This document shows positions 54,155 through 63,842 of a stretch of 64,000 nucleotides of DNA, piece after piece. Positions within the stretch are counted from its first letter, which is position 1. Every line of letters begins with the position of its first letter. The DNA is from Dermatophilus congolensis (GTDB lineage: Bacteria; Actinomycetota; Actinomycetes; Actinomycetales; Dermatophilaceae), in contig JAUNUP010000009.1 in the NCBI GenBank assembly GCA_030538115.1, forward strand, positions 53,662 to 117,661, written 5' to 3'. The notes under the pieces were generated by a model. That model was given only the letters and a program-made list of their open reading frames with translations. It was not told the origin of the DNA and did no database searches. Both the position numbers and the translations under genes were made by a program.

Positions 54155-55219
54155 ATGCAGGTAGCCATCAAGTACGGAGCGATCACACACGAGAACATCG
54201 TCGATGCGGCGGGTGACATCAACGGCCAGGAGGCCGGGCCCACGCTGGTCCGTCGTCTCATGCGGCTCTTTCCGGGTGCCTCGCTGATCGGCCCCGAAGC
54301 CCGCCGCTGCAACGGCTTCGACGTGGTGCCGCTCGCATTCGTCGATGCTGCCGAGACGCTCGTGATCAACATGGACGTCATCGACTCCGTCGCCGTGTGG
54401 CAGACCCTGCACAGTCACGGCGCCGAGCCGAAACTCATGAACTTCATGTGGCACAACCCCTCTCGCTATCACCACCCCGTCAACTTCGCGGCGATGGGCC
54501 TGTCGTTCGGACTGTTCCCGACGTTCTGCAGCTCGGAGCGCACCGCCGAAGAGGTGCGGGAGGTCGTGCGCCGCTGGGCGCTGCGTGAACTCGCGGAGTC
54601 GTCGCGCACCGCCTGGGTGAACCTCGGCATCAACGTGCAGCGTGTGAAAGACCGCGCCGAGCCGTCGGTGCCGGTCGTGCTGTACCCGGCCATCTACATG
54701 GACTCGCGCAAGCGCCCCAAGATGTTCATGCGCATCATCGACCAGGTGGCCAAGCGCACTCCGCTGAAGGTGGAAGCCCGCCTGCACGAGAGCAGCCTCA
54801 TCTCCGACCTGGCGATGGCCCTGTCGACCAAGGAGTACGCGTGGGTCGGTCCGCTGACCGCCACCAAGGAGAGCTACTGGCGGGCGCTCGCCCACACGAC
54901 GGCCTTCCTTGCCACTGCCAGCGACGAGGCATACGGCCTGTCGTACGTCGAGGCGCTCATGGCCGGCGTCGTCGGGGTGTTTCCCGATCTTCCGTGGGCC
55001 AGGGCGCTGCTGCCGCAGGGGTACCCGTTCATCTACTCGACCGAAGAGCAGGCCGCGACCATGCTGCAGCGGGCCCTCACGGAGACGGCCGCGAGCCGCG
55101 CCGACATCGACGCTTGCGCAGGCGGCAGCATCTCCGAGTGGATTCGCGAGAACCACAACGACGACGAATTCGACGAGGTCGTCGTGTCGACGGTGAACTC
55201 CTGGTTCCCGCAGGGCTGA
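54155..55219 (+). CDS. GT-B fold glycosyltransferase (GT4-like)
   Basis: 354 residues. The C-terminal half has the retaining GT4-type donor motif ATASDEAYGLSYVEALMAGVVGVFPDLPWARALLP (E-x7-E), while the N-terminal half is shorter and less typical (AIKYGAITHENIVDAAGDINGQEAGPTLVRRLMRLFPGASLIGPEARR). It probably transfers a sugar to a lipid or polysaccharide acceptor; donor unknown. CAGGAG lies 7 bases before ATG 54155; an in-frame ATG at 54125 is less likely. Confidence 0.78.
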   Translation: MQVAIKYGAITHENIVDAAGDINGQEAGPTLVRRLMRLFPGASLIGPEARRCNGFDVVPLAFVDAAETLVINMDVIDSVAVWQTLHSHGAEPKLMNFMWHNPSRYHHPVNFAAMGLSFGLFPTFCSSERTAEEVREVVRRWALRELAESSRTAWVNLGINVQRVKDRAEPSVPVVLYPAIYMDSRKRPKMFMRIIDQVAKRTPLKVEARLHESSLISDLAMALSTKEYAWVGPLTATKESYWRALAHTTAFLATASDEAYGLSYVEALMAGVVGVFPDLPWARALLPQGYPFIYSTEEQAATMLQRALTETAASRADIDACAGGSISEWIRENHNDDEFDEVVVSTVNSWFPQG

Positions 55220-55261
55220 GACCTGCCGGGGCCGCGCAGCCCACGGAGGTAGGTTGCGTGC

Positions 55262-56131
55262 GTGCCTGAATTCACCGCCTCCGCATCGATGTCGACGGGC
55301 TTCATGGTGCTCAGCGTCGTGTCGCTGGCCCTCTCCGTGCTCGCCTACGGCATCGGCGGGGCGCAGCTCTCGACCGGGTCGAAGGCCGAGGGCAGCCCTC
55401 TCGCGTCGCGCACGTGGTGGGTGGGCACCGCCTTTCAGGGGCTCGGGTTCGTCTTCTCGTTCGCGGCGCGCCAGGCATTACCGCTGCTCATCGTGCAGGC
55501 CTGCATCGTCGGCGGGCTCGCGGTGACGGCCGTGATCGAGCACGTCGCCGGCAAGCGCCGCATGCGCGGCACCGGGTGGCTCGCGATCGCGGGAGTGAGC
55601 CTGGGCATCGCCCTGCTCGCGGCGACTACCGTGCCCGGGCCTGCGCCCGCCACATCGACCACCCACCTCGCGGTCATCGCGGCCGTCGTCGCAGCGTGTG
55701 CGCTCGCGTTTCTCGTGCGGCTGCCTCCGTCGATTTCGGGCGTCTTCGGCGGTACGGGGTTCGCCATCAGCGCCATCACCGCCCGGCTGCTCGTCGCCGA
55801 TCCCGGAACGCCGCTGTTCCAACCCTGGGAATGGGGGTGGCGCACGTGGGCCGCGGCCGTGCTCCTCGTGCTGGGGCTGGGATTGGGGCAGATGCACCTC
55901 ACGCGCGGCCTCTCGGTGGCCAATGCCGTCACGGTGCTCTCGACCAACTACCTCATGAGCACGCTCGTGCCCGCCGCGTTCGGCTGGGCGCTGCTCGGCG
56001 AGCTGCCACGGGCGGGCACCACCTGGCTCGTACCGATCGGGCTCGGGCTCGCGCTCCTCAGTGCATTTGTACTCATCCGAGACGACGGCGTGGGCCCTGA
56101 CGGCGTCGCCGCCGCGGTGGCGCCGCGCTAA
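55262..56131 (+). CDS. DMT superfamily (EamA-like) membrane transporter
   Basis: 289 residues with nine to ten membrane helices and no soluble domain. The helical repeat pattern and FQGLGFVFSFAARQALPLLIVQACIVGGLAVTAVIEH fit small-molecule exporters of the drug/metabolite transporter group. GTG start at 55262; later ATG codons (55289) are possible. 42 bp after the glycosyltransferase, perhaps one transcript. Confidence 0.75.
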   Translation: MPEFTASASMSTGFMVLSVVSLALSVLAYGIGGAQLSTGSKAEGSPLASRTWWVGTAFQGLGFVFSFAARQALPLLIVQACIVGGLAVTAVIEHVAGKRRMRGTGWLAIAGVSLGIALLAATTVPGPAPATSTTHLAVIAAVVAACALAFLVRLPPSISGVFGGTGFAISAITARLLVADPGTPLFQPWEWGWRTWAAAVLLVLGLGLGQMHLTRGLSVANAVTVLSTNYLMSTLVPAAFGWALLGELPRAGTTWLVPIGLGLALLSAFVLIRDDGVGPDGVAAAVAPR

Positions 56132-56362
56132 GCCGGGCGCTGTCGAAGTGCGCTGACTGGCAAGGTTCTTGGAGTTCTTTCGACGTTGTTGTGCCCTGTT
56201 GACCGGTCCGATCGTCTTGATCGTTCGTCTACTTTGCTGGTCACAGACACTTTGGGTCGGCCCCATGTGCGCGAGTGTGCTTGTGTTGGCTGTCGATACA
56301 TACCTATTCTGGAATGGTTCTGCCGGGGTGTGCCGGCACAGGTGACCCCGGAGGTGAGCGCA

Positions 56363-57352
56363 GTGAGCGCCGTGACCGCTGCCGTCCTCATCGGATCCAC
56401 GCCTCGCGTCGGCGCGGGCATCATGCCTCGCTGGATTGCGCTGCTGCACGAAGGCAGTAGCTACGCCTGGCACCTGCTCCGCCTGCAGCTTTCGGTGGGC
56501 GAACTCGGCGACCACAGCCGCGACGACCCCCCGGGCGTGCTCTGGCGAGCCTCGTCGCAGGAGGACATCGCGGGCGAGCTCGCCCTCATGCTGCATCTTT
56601 ACGCGGCGCGCACACCCGAGATCGTGCAGCTCACCAAGCGCATCAGGCACATGCAACGGCGTCGGGTCGACCTGTCGGGGCTGCAAGGGGTCGAGGCGGT
56701 CGCATTCGAGAACGCCTTGCGCGTCGCCCGCAGCAGGGGCCGCGAGCTGCGGCTCGCCGCGACAATTCTGCCGGGCAGCCGCCTCACCGACGACCACCTC
56801 CTGTCGCTGCCCGACTGGGAGCTCGAGGTCAGCTATTCGGCGTTCAGCCGCGACTGGTCGCATGCCGGTGGACTCGTGATCCGCGAGCACACTGTCGACG
56901 ACTTCGACGGGTCCGACGGTCTCGGGGTGCTCGACCTCACCGCCTCCGACGAGCACGACGACGAGTTCTTCGACGACAGCGATACGCACGCCGTGGCCGA
57001 GCACCCCGGCAACCTCGCTGCGTCCGGACGTGGGGCGCCGCGGTCGGCGCAGCCGGCCCACGAGCCGACGGAAGAGCTCGTCGGCGCCGCTGAGGCCCAG
57101 AGCCGTTCGGCGGGCGCGGTCGTGCAGGCCGCGTCGGGTGAGGCCGACGAGATGCACTCGTCGGCGCTGACCGGGACGATCTCGAAGCACGCGCCGCACG
57201 AGTCGGGGCACGACGCCGAATTCGGGGCGGAGCACGGTCAAGAACCGGCGCACGTTTCCGGAGCGGGGTCTGCGTGGCTCGAGCGCGACGACTCCGGCCC
57301 CGCCGAGACGCGCGGGCGCGGCTTCTTCGACAGGTGGCGCTTCAACCGCTGA
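56363..57352 (+). CDS. Hypothetical protein with acidic C-terminus
   Basis: 329 residues from GTG 56363, which has GGAGG 8 bases upstream; GTG codons at 56354 and 56372 are also in frame. A helical, Arg-rich N-terminal half (SYAWHLLRLQLSVGELGDHSRDDPPGVLWRASSQEDIAGELALMLHLY, HMQRRRVDLSGLQGVEAVAFENALRVARSRGRELRLAATILPGS) is followed by about 130 acidic, low-complexity residues, and the protein ends RGFFDRWRFNR. No membrane segment or known domain. The 56132-56362 region upstream is AT-richer than average but has no clear promoter. Confidence 0.6.
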   Translation: MSAVTAAVLIGSTPRVGAGIMPRWIALLHEGSSYAWHLLRLQLSVGELGDHSRDDPPGVLWRASSQEDIAGELALMLHLYAARTPEIVQLTKRIRHMQRRRVDLSGLQGVEAVAFENALRVARSRGRELRLAATILPGSRLTDDHLLSLPDWELEVSYSAFSRDWSHAGGLVIREHTVDDFDGSDGLGVLDLTASDEHDDEFFDDSDTHAVAEHPGNLAASGRGAPRSAQPAHEPTEELVGAAEAQSRSAGAVVQAASGEADEMHSSALTGTISKHAPHESGHDAEFGAEHGQEPAHVSGAGSAWLERDDSGPAETRGRGFFDRWRFNR

Positions 57353-57373
57353 GGTGCTCATGGCCGGCGGTCG

Positions 57374-58030
57374 TCAGGGCGTGACCGCTCGCGGCGGCGG
57401 GTAAGCAGTGTCGAGCGCGACGCACTCGCCGTCGCCCGCGGCACGGCTGATGAGAGCCACGCGTGTGTCGACGACTCCGGCCGCCTCCATGAGAGCGAAC
57501 ATGTTACGGGCGCCGACGTAACGAAACCCCCTGCGCCGTAGGGCCTTGGCGAGCAGGGCCGATTCGGGTGTCTCGGCCGGAATCTCGCTGGGTGACGTGA
57601 TTCGCATCGGCGTCGTCGGCATGAACGACCAGACGAACGCGGCGAGGCCGTTCTCCATCCGCAGAGCCAGAGTGGCATGCGCGTTCGCGATGACAGCCTC
57701 GATCTTGCGCTGGTTGCGGATGCCGCGCGGGTCGCTCAGGATCCGCTCGACGTCCTCCTCGGTGAACCCGGCGACCACGTCGGGATCGAAGTCGTGAAAC
57801 TGCTCGCGGAGCACGGGGCGCTTGCGCAGCACGACCTCCCACGACATGCCGGCCTGAAAGGTCTCGAGGCTGAGCAGCTCGAACATCGCCTGCTCGCCGT
57901 GAACGGGGATGCCCCATTCGGTGTCGTAGTAGTGCCGCATGAGTGCGCCGGTCGACGCCCAGGAGGGGCGTGCGATGCCGTCGTCGGAGACGACAGCAGT
58001 CAGGTGTGAGGCGGGTCTGTCAGGGCTCAT
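57374..58030 (-). CDS. tag: DNA-3-methyladenine glycosylase I family protein lacking the zinc ligands
   Basis: 218 residues. ALMRHYYDTEWGIPVHGEQAMFELLSLETFQAGMSWEVVLRKRPVLREQFHDFDPDVVAGFTEEDVERIL is the Tag core, with the catalytic-pocket Glu in LSLETFQAGMSW. The zinc-snap residues of E. coli Tag (Cys4, His17, His175, Cys179) are absent: the N-terminal C-x-W is P-S-W, YHDxEWG is YYDTEWG, and the C-terminal H-x3-C region reads MEAAGVVDTR. It should still flip and excise 3-methyladenine, but the metal clamp is gone. Confidence 0.85.
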   Translation of the reverse strand: MSPDRPASHLTAVVSDDGIARPSWASTGALMRHYYDTEWGIPVHGEQAMFELLSLETFQAGMSWEVVLRKRPVLREQFHDFDPDVVAGFTEEDVERILSDPRGIRNQRKIEAVIANAHATLALRMENGLAAFVWSFMPTTPMRITSPSEIPAETPESALLAKALRRRGFRYVGARNMFALMEAAGVVDTRVALISRAAGDGECVALDTAYPPPRAVTP

Positions 58031-58131
58031 GCCCGGACGCTAGGCCCGTACGCACGACCGCGCGCCCCGCCTCCGGCCGCCCTGTGGATAAAACACACCC
58101 CGGTGCGAGGTTGTGGATCAAGGGCTGCGAC

Positions 58132-58872
58132 TCAGCTGCTTCTGTTCGCCGACCTGATGATTCGGATGATCGAGAAGACTCCCAGTACCGCTATCGCGAG
58201 GATCACTGCCGCCACCGGTTTCGGGAAGAGCATCGGCTCCGGGCTCAGCAGTACCGCCACCTGGGCCGCGCCCGAGGCGGTGAGGACCAGGGCCAGGAAG
58301 ATCAGCAGCGGCACCGGAGGCTGCTCGTTCTGCGGCTGGTTGCTCACGGTCTCTCCTGTGTCGTCGGCTGCCGCGCGCAGGGCCGCGGCTCGCTCGCGCT
58401 CGAATTCGGCGCGGAGTACGCGCCACCGCCCCACCATGTCATCCACGTCGACCCTCGGCGCAACCACCGGGATGGTCGGCCCGAATTTCGGGCTTCGGAT
58501 GTCGGCGACCACCCGCTGGTTGTAGTCGAGCAGCACCTCGCGCACGTCCTCCTCGCGGGCGAACTCGACCAGCGCCGCCGGGTAGCTCTGCGCCTCCCGC
58601 CGCAGCGCGATGACCGGGGGCACGAGGTCGGAGGTCTCGAGGTTCTCCTTGGCCATCTTCGCCTTGACCCACCAGTCGGGATCGGCCGAATCGGCCAGGC
58701 CCAGCGGCTTGCCCGCGCCCGGGAGATTGTCGAACTCGCCCCGCTCCAACGCCTCGCGGATCTGCTTCTCGATCCAGCTGCTCGGCCCCATCGGGCCTGT
58801 CTGGCCCGCGTCGTTGAGTTCGCGCTCGGGAGGCGCGGCGTTCTCCTGTTCCCGCTCCTCGCCTCCGCTCAT
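58132..58872 (-). CDS. DUF1992 (DnaJ-C28-like) protein with membrane tail
   Basis: 246 residues. SSWIEKQIREALERGEFDNLPGAGKPLGLADSADPDWWVKAKMAKENL is the DUF1992 signature, followed by a helical region and two C-terminal membrane helices (PLLIFLALVLTASGAAQVAVLL and KPVAAVILAIAVLGVFSIIRII). Function unknown. It lies 16 bp after fumC in the same direction. Confidence 0.85.
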   Translation of the reverse strand: MSGGEEREQENAAPPERELNDAGQTGPMGPSSWIEKQIREALERGEFDNLPGAGKPLGLADSADPDWWVKAKMAKENLETSDLVPPVIALRREAQSYPAALVEFAREEDVREVLLDYNQRVVADIRSPKFGPTIPVVAPRVDVDDMVGRWRVLRAEFERERAAALRAAADDTGETVSNQPQNEQPPVPLLIFLALVLTASGAAQVAVLLSPEPMLFPKPVAAVILAIAVLGVFSIIRIIRSANRSS

Positions 58873-58888
58873 GAGCCCATTCTGGCGG

Positions 58889-60289
58889 CTACGCGCTCGG
58901 GTGCGTCATGTCGATCGGGACGACCCAGGCGTCGAAGTCGGCATCGGCCACGCCTTCCGCAAGCGCCGCCTCTTTGAGCGACAAGCCCTCCTTGTGGGCC
59001 TTCTTCGCTATCGCCGCCGCCTTGTCGTAACCGATGTGCCTGTTGAGGGCCGTCACGAGCATGAGGTTGCTCGCCAGATTCGCCTCGATGCGTTCGTGGT
59101 TCGGCTCGATGCCGCGGGCGCAGTGTTCGTCGAAGGAGCGGCATGCGTCGCCGATGAGCCTGATCGACTCCAGCACCGCGTGCGCCATCACCGGCTTGTA
59201 CACGTTGAGCTCGAAATTGCCCTGGCTGCCTGCGAACCCGACCGTCGCGTCGTTGCCGAAGACCCGCGTGGCCACCATCGTCAGCGCCTCGGCCTGGGTG
59301 GGGTTCACCTTGCCCGGCATGATCGAGGAGCCCGGCTCGTTCTCGGGGATCGTGATCTCGCCGATGCCGTTGCGCGGCCCGGAGGCGAGCCAGCGCACGT
59401 CGTTCGCGATCTTCATGAGGGCCATCGCGAGCACACGCAGCGAACCGCTCACGGCGACGAGGGCATCGTGCGCCGCGAGGGCCGCGAACGTGTTGCCGGC
59501 CTGCCTGAACGGGTGGCCCGTCAACTCCGCGTACTTCGCCGCGGCCAGCGCCCCGAAGTCGGGATGCGCGTTGAGCCCCGTGCCCACCGCGGTGCCGCCG
59601 ATCGCCAGCTCGTACAGACCCTGCTCGCTGTGCCGCACCTGCTCTAGCGCGTAATCCAGCTGCGCCACCCAGCCCGAGATCTCCTGCCCCAGCGTGATCG
59701 GGGTCGCGTCTTGCAGGTGAGTGCGGCCCACCTTCACCACGCCGTCGTACGCCTGAGCCTTGGCCGCCAGCGTCTCGCGCAGCGCGCCGACCTGGTCGTA
59801 CAGGTGCTCGTGGAGGTCGAGCACCACCGCGATGTGCATCGCCGTCGGAAACGTGTCGTTGCTGCTCTGGCCCCGGTTCACATGATCGTTCGGGTGCACG
59901 GCCTTCTTGGAGCCCATCTCGCCGCCGAGAATCTCGATCGCACGGTTCGAGATCACCTCGTTGACGTTCATGTTCGACTGCGTGCCCGACCCGGTCTGGA
60001 ACACGACAAGTGGAAAGTGGTCGTCCAGGCCGCCCTCGACGACCTCCCCGGCGGCCTGCACCACCGCCTCGACCTGCGCGTCGTCGAGGGGGAGCTGCCC
60101 CAACTCCGCATTGGCGAGCGCTGCGCCCTTCTTGAGCAGGCCGAGCGCCCGCACCATCGAACGGCCCCAGACGAACGTGTCACGGCCGATGTCGAAGTTC
60201 TCGATGCTCCGCTGGGTCTGAGCGCCCCAGTAGCGATCGGCAGCGACCTCGATCGTGCCCATGCTGTCGGATTCGGTTCTCGTCGCCAT
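58889..60289 (-). CDS. fumC: Class II fumarate hydratase
   Basis: 466 residues, the normal length. [33 protein letters not shown] and the superfamily signature [13 protein letters not shown] are all present, with the catalytic Ser in that loop. It interconverts fumarate and malate in the TCA cycle and needs no Fe-S cluster. Aspartase is the main alternative in this superfamily, but the [13 protein letters not shown] loop and neighbours favour fumarase. Divergent from rocD. Confidence 0.92.
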   Translation of the reverse strand: MATRTESDSMGTIEVAADRYWGAQTQRSIENFDIGRDTFVWGRSMVRALGLLKKGAALANAELGQLPLDDAQVEAVVQAAGEVVEGGLDDHFPLVVFQTGSGTQSNMNVNEVISNRAIEILGGEMGSKKAVHPNDHVNRGQSSNDTFPTAMHIAVVLDLHEHLYDQVGALRETLAAKAQAYDGVVKVGRTHLQDATPITLGQEISGWVAQLDYALEQVRHSEQGLYELAIGGTAVGTGLNAHPDFGALAAAKYAELTGHPFRQAGNTFAALAAHDALVAVSGSLRVLAMALMKIANDVRWLASGPRNGIGEITIPENEPGSSIMPGKVNPTQAEALTMVATRVFGNDATVGFAGSQGNFELNVYKPVMAHAVLESIRLIGDACRSFDEHCARGIEPNHERIEANLASNLMLVTALNRHIGYDKAAAIAKKAHKEGLSLKEAALAEGVADADFDAWVVPIDMTHPSA

Positions 60290-60451
60290 TCATCGAGGCT
60301 ACGACCGGGCACCGACAGTGTCGCGCGGAGGGCGGTCACCTGCGGCGACGCAAGTGTTCGGCTCCCCTAGGCTGGCAGGGAGGCTCGAGCCGCGGGGCGC
60401 CCCGAGGCAGAGGCGAGCCCACCGCCTCCGTCTCGCACAGGAGCCGTCGCC

Positions 60452-61669
60452 ATGAATGCACCGACCTCCCTCTCGTCGGCCGGGCACATCGCCCTTGTCG
60501 AATCGCGCGCCGCGCACAACTACAAGCCGCTGCCGGTGGTGCTGGCCTCGGGCGAGGGTGTGTGGGTGACCGATGTCGAGGGCAACCGCTACTTCGACGC
60601 GCTCGCGGGCTACTCGGCCCTCAACTTCGGCCACTGCCATCCTCGCCTCGTGGCGCGGGCGCAGGAGCAGCTCGCCACCCTCACGCTGACCAGCCGCGCC
60701 TTCTACAGCGACCAGCTCGGCCCCTTCGCCGAGGCACTCGGCCGGCTGTGCGGCAAGGAGGTCGTGCTGCCGATGAACTCCGGAGCCGAAGCCGTCGAGA
60801 CCTCGCTCAAGGTCGCCCGCCGGTGGGGCTACCTGGTCAAAGGCGTGCCGGCCGAACGGGCGAAGGTCGTAACGATGGCCGGCAACTTTCACGGCCGCAC
60901 CACCACGATCGTCGGATTCAGCACCGACTCCGTCGCTCGCGATCACTACGGGCCGTTCACGCCCGGCTTCGTCACCGTGCCGTTCGGCGACATCGACGCC
61001 CTCACGGCCGCCCTCGACGACGACACGGTCGCCGTGCTGCTCGAGCCGATTCAAGGAGAGGGAGGCGTGATCATCCCGCCGGACGGCTACCTCACGGCCG
61101 TGCGCGAGGCATGTACCCACTCCGGGGTTCTACTGGTCGCCGACGAGATCCAGTCGGGCCTCGCCCGCACCGGCACAACCTTCGCCTGCGAGCACGAATC
61201 CGTCGTGCCCGACATCTACGTGCTCGGCAAAGCCCTCGGCGGGGGGCTCATGCCCGTCTCCGCAGTGGTCGCCGACCACGACATCCTCGACGTCATCACC
61301 CCCGGCACACACGGCTCCACCTTCGGCGGCAACCCCCTCGCGGCGGCCATCGGCACCGAGGTGTGCGCGATGCTCGCCACCGGCGAATTCCAGCAGCGCG
61401 CCCGTGACATCGGCGCCGTGATGGAGGCCGGGCTGAGGGCTCTACCAGGAGGTCTCGACGGAGTGCGGATCCGCGGAGCCTGGGCCGGCATCGACCTCCC
61501 ACTCGGCGGCCCCGATGGCTACGAAGTGTGCCGACGCCTCGCCGACCGAGGCGTGCTCGCCAAAGACGCGCACGAGAACACGATCCGACTCGCGCCTCCA
61601 CTCGTGGCGACCGACGACGAGATCCGGTTCATGATCGACGCGCTCGCGGGGGCACTCACCGACGCGTGA
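60452..61669 (+). CDS. rocD: Ornithine aminotransferase
   Basis: 405 residues. Fold-type I PLP enzyme: HNYKPLPVVLASGEGVWVTDVEGNRYFDALAGYSALNFGHCHPRL is the ornithine aminotransferase N-terminus. MNSGAEAVETSLKVARRWGY binds PLP phosphate, VADEIQSGLARTG holds the PLP-ring Asp and VLGKALGGGLMPVSAVV has the Schiff-base Lys. It converts ornithine and 2-oxoglutarate to glutamate semialdehyde and glutamate. Ribosome-binding site CAGGAG lies upstream of the ATG. Confidence 0.92.
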   Translation: MNAPTSLSSAGHIALVESRAAHNYKPLPVVLASGEGVWVTDVEGNRYFDALAGYSALNFGHCHPRLVARAQEQLATLTLTSRAFYSDQLGPFAEALGRLCGKEVVLPMNSGAEAVETSLKVARRWGYLVKGVPAERAKVVTMAGNFHGRTTTIVGFSTDSVARDHYGPFTPGFVTVPFGDIDALTAALDDDTVAVLLEPIQGEGGVIIPPDGYLTAVREACTHSGVLLVADEIQSGLARTGTTFACEHESVVPDIYVLGKALGGGLMPVSAVVADHDILDVITPGTHGSTFGGNPLAAAIGTEVCAMLATGEFQQRARDIGAVMEAGLRALPGGLDGVRIRGAWAGIDLPLGGPDGYEVCRRLADRGVLAKDAHENTIRLAPPLVATDDEIRFMIDALAGALTDA

Positions 61670-61741
61670 CAGCGTGTGGCAACGCCCGGCAACAGACGGC
61701 ACTCCCTGTCGCATCCGGGCGGCCGCGAGCATGATGGGGCC

Positions 61742-63052
61742 ATGACGATCTCCGATGCGCACCGCAAACTGGCCGAACTCGCCGAAGGTTCGATGACGAT
61801 CGGCGACGCGACCGGAGTGCTCACCGACCAGCAGATCCACGACCACATCGTGGAGTCGCTCGCGACGATCGACTTCGACGGCAAGTCGGTGGCTCTCGTC
61901 GTGCCCGACGCGACCCGCTCCTGCCCCATGGGCACACTGCTGCCCGCCGTGCACGAGGCCCTCTCCGGGCGCGCGACGAAGGTGGAGTGCGTCATCGCCC
62001 TCGGCACCCACCAGGCGATGAGCGAAGAGCAGATCGCCAAGTACCTCGGGTTCGAGCCGAACAAGTCGGAGGAGACGTACCCCGGCTGGACCATCAAGAA
62101 CCACGAGTGGTGGAACGAGGAGGAGTGCTTCACCGACCTCGGCGTCATCTCCGCCGAAGAGGTCACGGAGTTCTCGGGCGGTCGCCTCGTCGACGTGCCG
62201 ATGCACGTGCTCGTCAACAAGGCCGTCGTCGAGAACGACGTCTCGCTCGTCGTCGGGCCCGTGCTGCCGCACGAGGTCGTCGGCATGTCGGGCGGCAACA
62301 AGTACTTCTTCCCCGGCCTGTCGGGGCATGACGTCATCGACCTGTCGCACTGGGTCGGGGCGCTCATCTCCAGCTACGAGATCATCGGCACCCTTGGTGT
62401 CACCCCGGTGCGCTCGCTCATCAACGCCGCCACCGACCGGATTCCGGGTGACAAGTACTTTATCGGCGTCGTCACCGAGGCCGGCACGCCGCACCTGCAC
62501 TCGGTCTCCGTCGGCACCACCATTTCGGCCTGGGCCGCCGCCTCCACCATCTCCGCCGAAAGCCACATCACGTACCTCGACAAGCCGTACAAGCGGGTGC
62601 TCTCACTGATCCCCGAGATGTACGAAGACATCTGGACCGGCGCCAAGGGCTTCTACAAGATGGAGCCGATCGTCGCCGACGGCGGCGAGGTAATTCTCTA
62701 CGCCCCGCACATCACCGAGGTCTCCGAGATGCACCCGGGCCTGGCCAAGATCGGGTACCACAACCGCGACTACTACGTGAAGCAGTGGGACAAGTTCAAG
62801 GATCACCCCTGGGGCGAGCTGGCCCACTCCACGCACCTGCGCGGCATGGGCACGTACGACGAGGTCGAGGGCGAGAAGAACCGCGTCAAGGTGACGCTCG
62901 CGACCCAGATCCCGCCGGAGGTGTGCGAGGCGTACAACCTCGCCTACCTCGACCCGGCCAGCGTCGACATCGCCGAATACGAGGCCGACCCCGACACCCT
63001 GGTCGTGCACAACGCCGGCGAAGTGCTGCACAGGCTCAAGAGCCAGGCCTGA
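61742..63052 (+). CDS. LarA-like nickel-pincer nucleotide enzyme (lactate racemase superfamily)
   Basis: 436 residues. The key positions of lactate racemase LarA are conserved: D56-A-T-R59 (substrate binding), His90 in ALGTHQAMSEEQ, and His177 in PHEVVGMSGGNKYFFPG with Lys187, the residue that tethers the pincer cofactor. His203, 16 residues after the Lys, equals the LarA spacing (H174, K184, H200 in Lactobacillus). It should racemise or epimerise a 2-hydroxy acid, but the substrate is open. The maturation genes larB, larC and larE are not in this window. Confidence 0.8.
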   Translation: MTISDAHRKLAELAEGSMTIGDATGVLTDQQIHDHIVESLATIDFDGKSVALVVPDATRSCPMGTLLPAVHEALSGRATKVECVIALGTHQAMSEEQIAKYLGFEPNKSEETYPGWTIKNHEWWNEEECFTDLGVISAEEVTEFSGGRLVDVPMHVLVNKAVVENDVSLVVGPVLPHEVVGMSGGNKYFFPGLSGHDVIDLSHWVGALISSYEIIGTLGVTPVRSLINAATDRIPGDKYFIGVVTEAGTPHLHSVSVGTTISAWAAASTISAESHITYLDKPYKRVLSLIPEMYEDIWTGAKGFYKMEPIVADGGEVILYAPHITEVSEMHPGLAKIGYHNRDYYVKQWDKFKDHPWGELAHSTHLRGMGTYDEVEGEKNRVKVTLATQIPPEVCEAYNLAYLDPASVDIAEYEADPDTLVVHNAGEVLHRLKSQA

Positions 63053-63069
63053 GCTGCGCACCGGCTGCG

Positions 63070-63741
63070 TCAGTTCGGGCTGATCGCCGAGGCGTCTATG
63101 CGGTGGGGGAGGGCCTGGAGTAGGTCGAACAGCTTGATCTCCCGCGTGAGTAGACGGCGCGCGAGGTAGAGGCGCTCCTCCGTCGTCTCAGTCGCCAGGA
63201 GCTGCAAGCGCTCGTCGAGGGGGAGGACGACGTGCTCACCCACCCCGTACGAGAGCCGGCGGGCAGCGTCGACGTCACGCCGGAACACCGGGTCGAAGCC
63301 CATCGGCTCCGGCAGGCCGAGCATCTCGCAGTAGCTCTCGAGCTGCTCACGCACGGCCCGCGCGAGGGCCGGGATGCGGTTCGTGTCGCCGTCGGCTTCC
63401 GGCAGCCACGTCACGTCGGCGACCATGTACGGCGCCGGGTCGGTGAGGATCGCATCGACCCTGAACCGTTGCGAACCCCGCGTCTTCACGTGGTACAGGC
63501 CAGGCTTCATCGAATCGACGTGCTGCAGCACCGCCGTGCAGCCCACATCGGCCAGCCGCGTCGCGGCGCCCGCCCCCACCTCACTGCCGGCCCGGATCGC
63601 GACGACACCGAACTCCGGCGCCCCCGGCCCGTCGAGCAGGTCGGTGACGAGCTGCCGGTAGCGGGGCTCGAACACCTGTAAAGGCAGCGTCGACCCCGGC
63701 GCGAGCACCGTCGCGAGCGGGAACAGCGGAATACGAGCCAT
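63070..63741 (-). CDS. LON substrate-binding domain protein
   Basis: 223 residues. MARIPLFPLATVLAPGSTLPLQVFEPRYRQLVTDLLDG is the start of the Lon N-terminal domain. The rest of that domain and a helical C-terminus are present, but no AAA+ or protease part. Such stand-alone domains are common in actinobacteria and may recognise unfolded proteins. ATG 63741 chosen; the frame is open upstream without domain sequence. Confidence 0.88.
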   Translation of the reverse strand: MARIPLFPLATVLAPGSTLPLQVFEPRYRQLVTDLLDGPGAPEFGVVAIRAGSEVGAGAATRLADVGCTAVLQHVDSMKPGLYHVKTRGSQRFRVDAILTDPAPYMVADVTWLPEADGDTNRIPALARAVREQLESYCEMLGLPEPMGFDPVFRRDVDAARRLSYGVGEHVVLPLDERLQLLATETTEERLYLARRLLTREIKLFDLLQALPHRIDASAISPN

Positions 63742-63842
63742 GTTTCGAGTATTCCTGGTCAGGGGATTGACGGCACGCCAATGCCGCGGAGTGCCACGGC
63801 GCAAGACAGCCGGTGGCGTCGTCTCGCACTGCGAGCGCCGCG

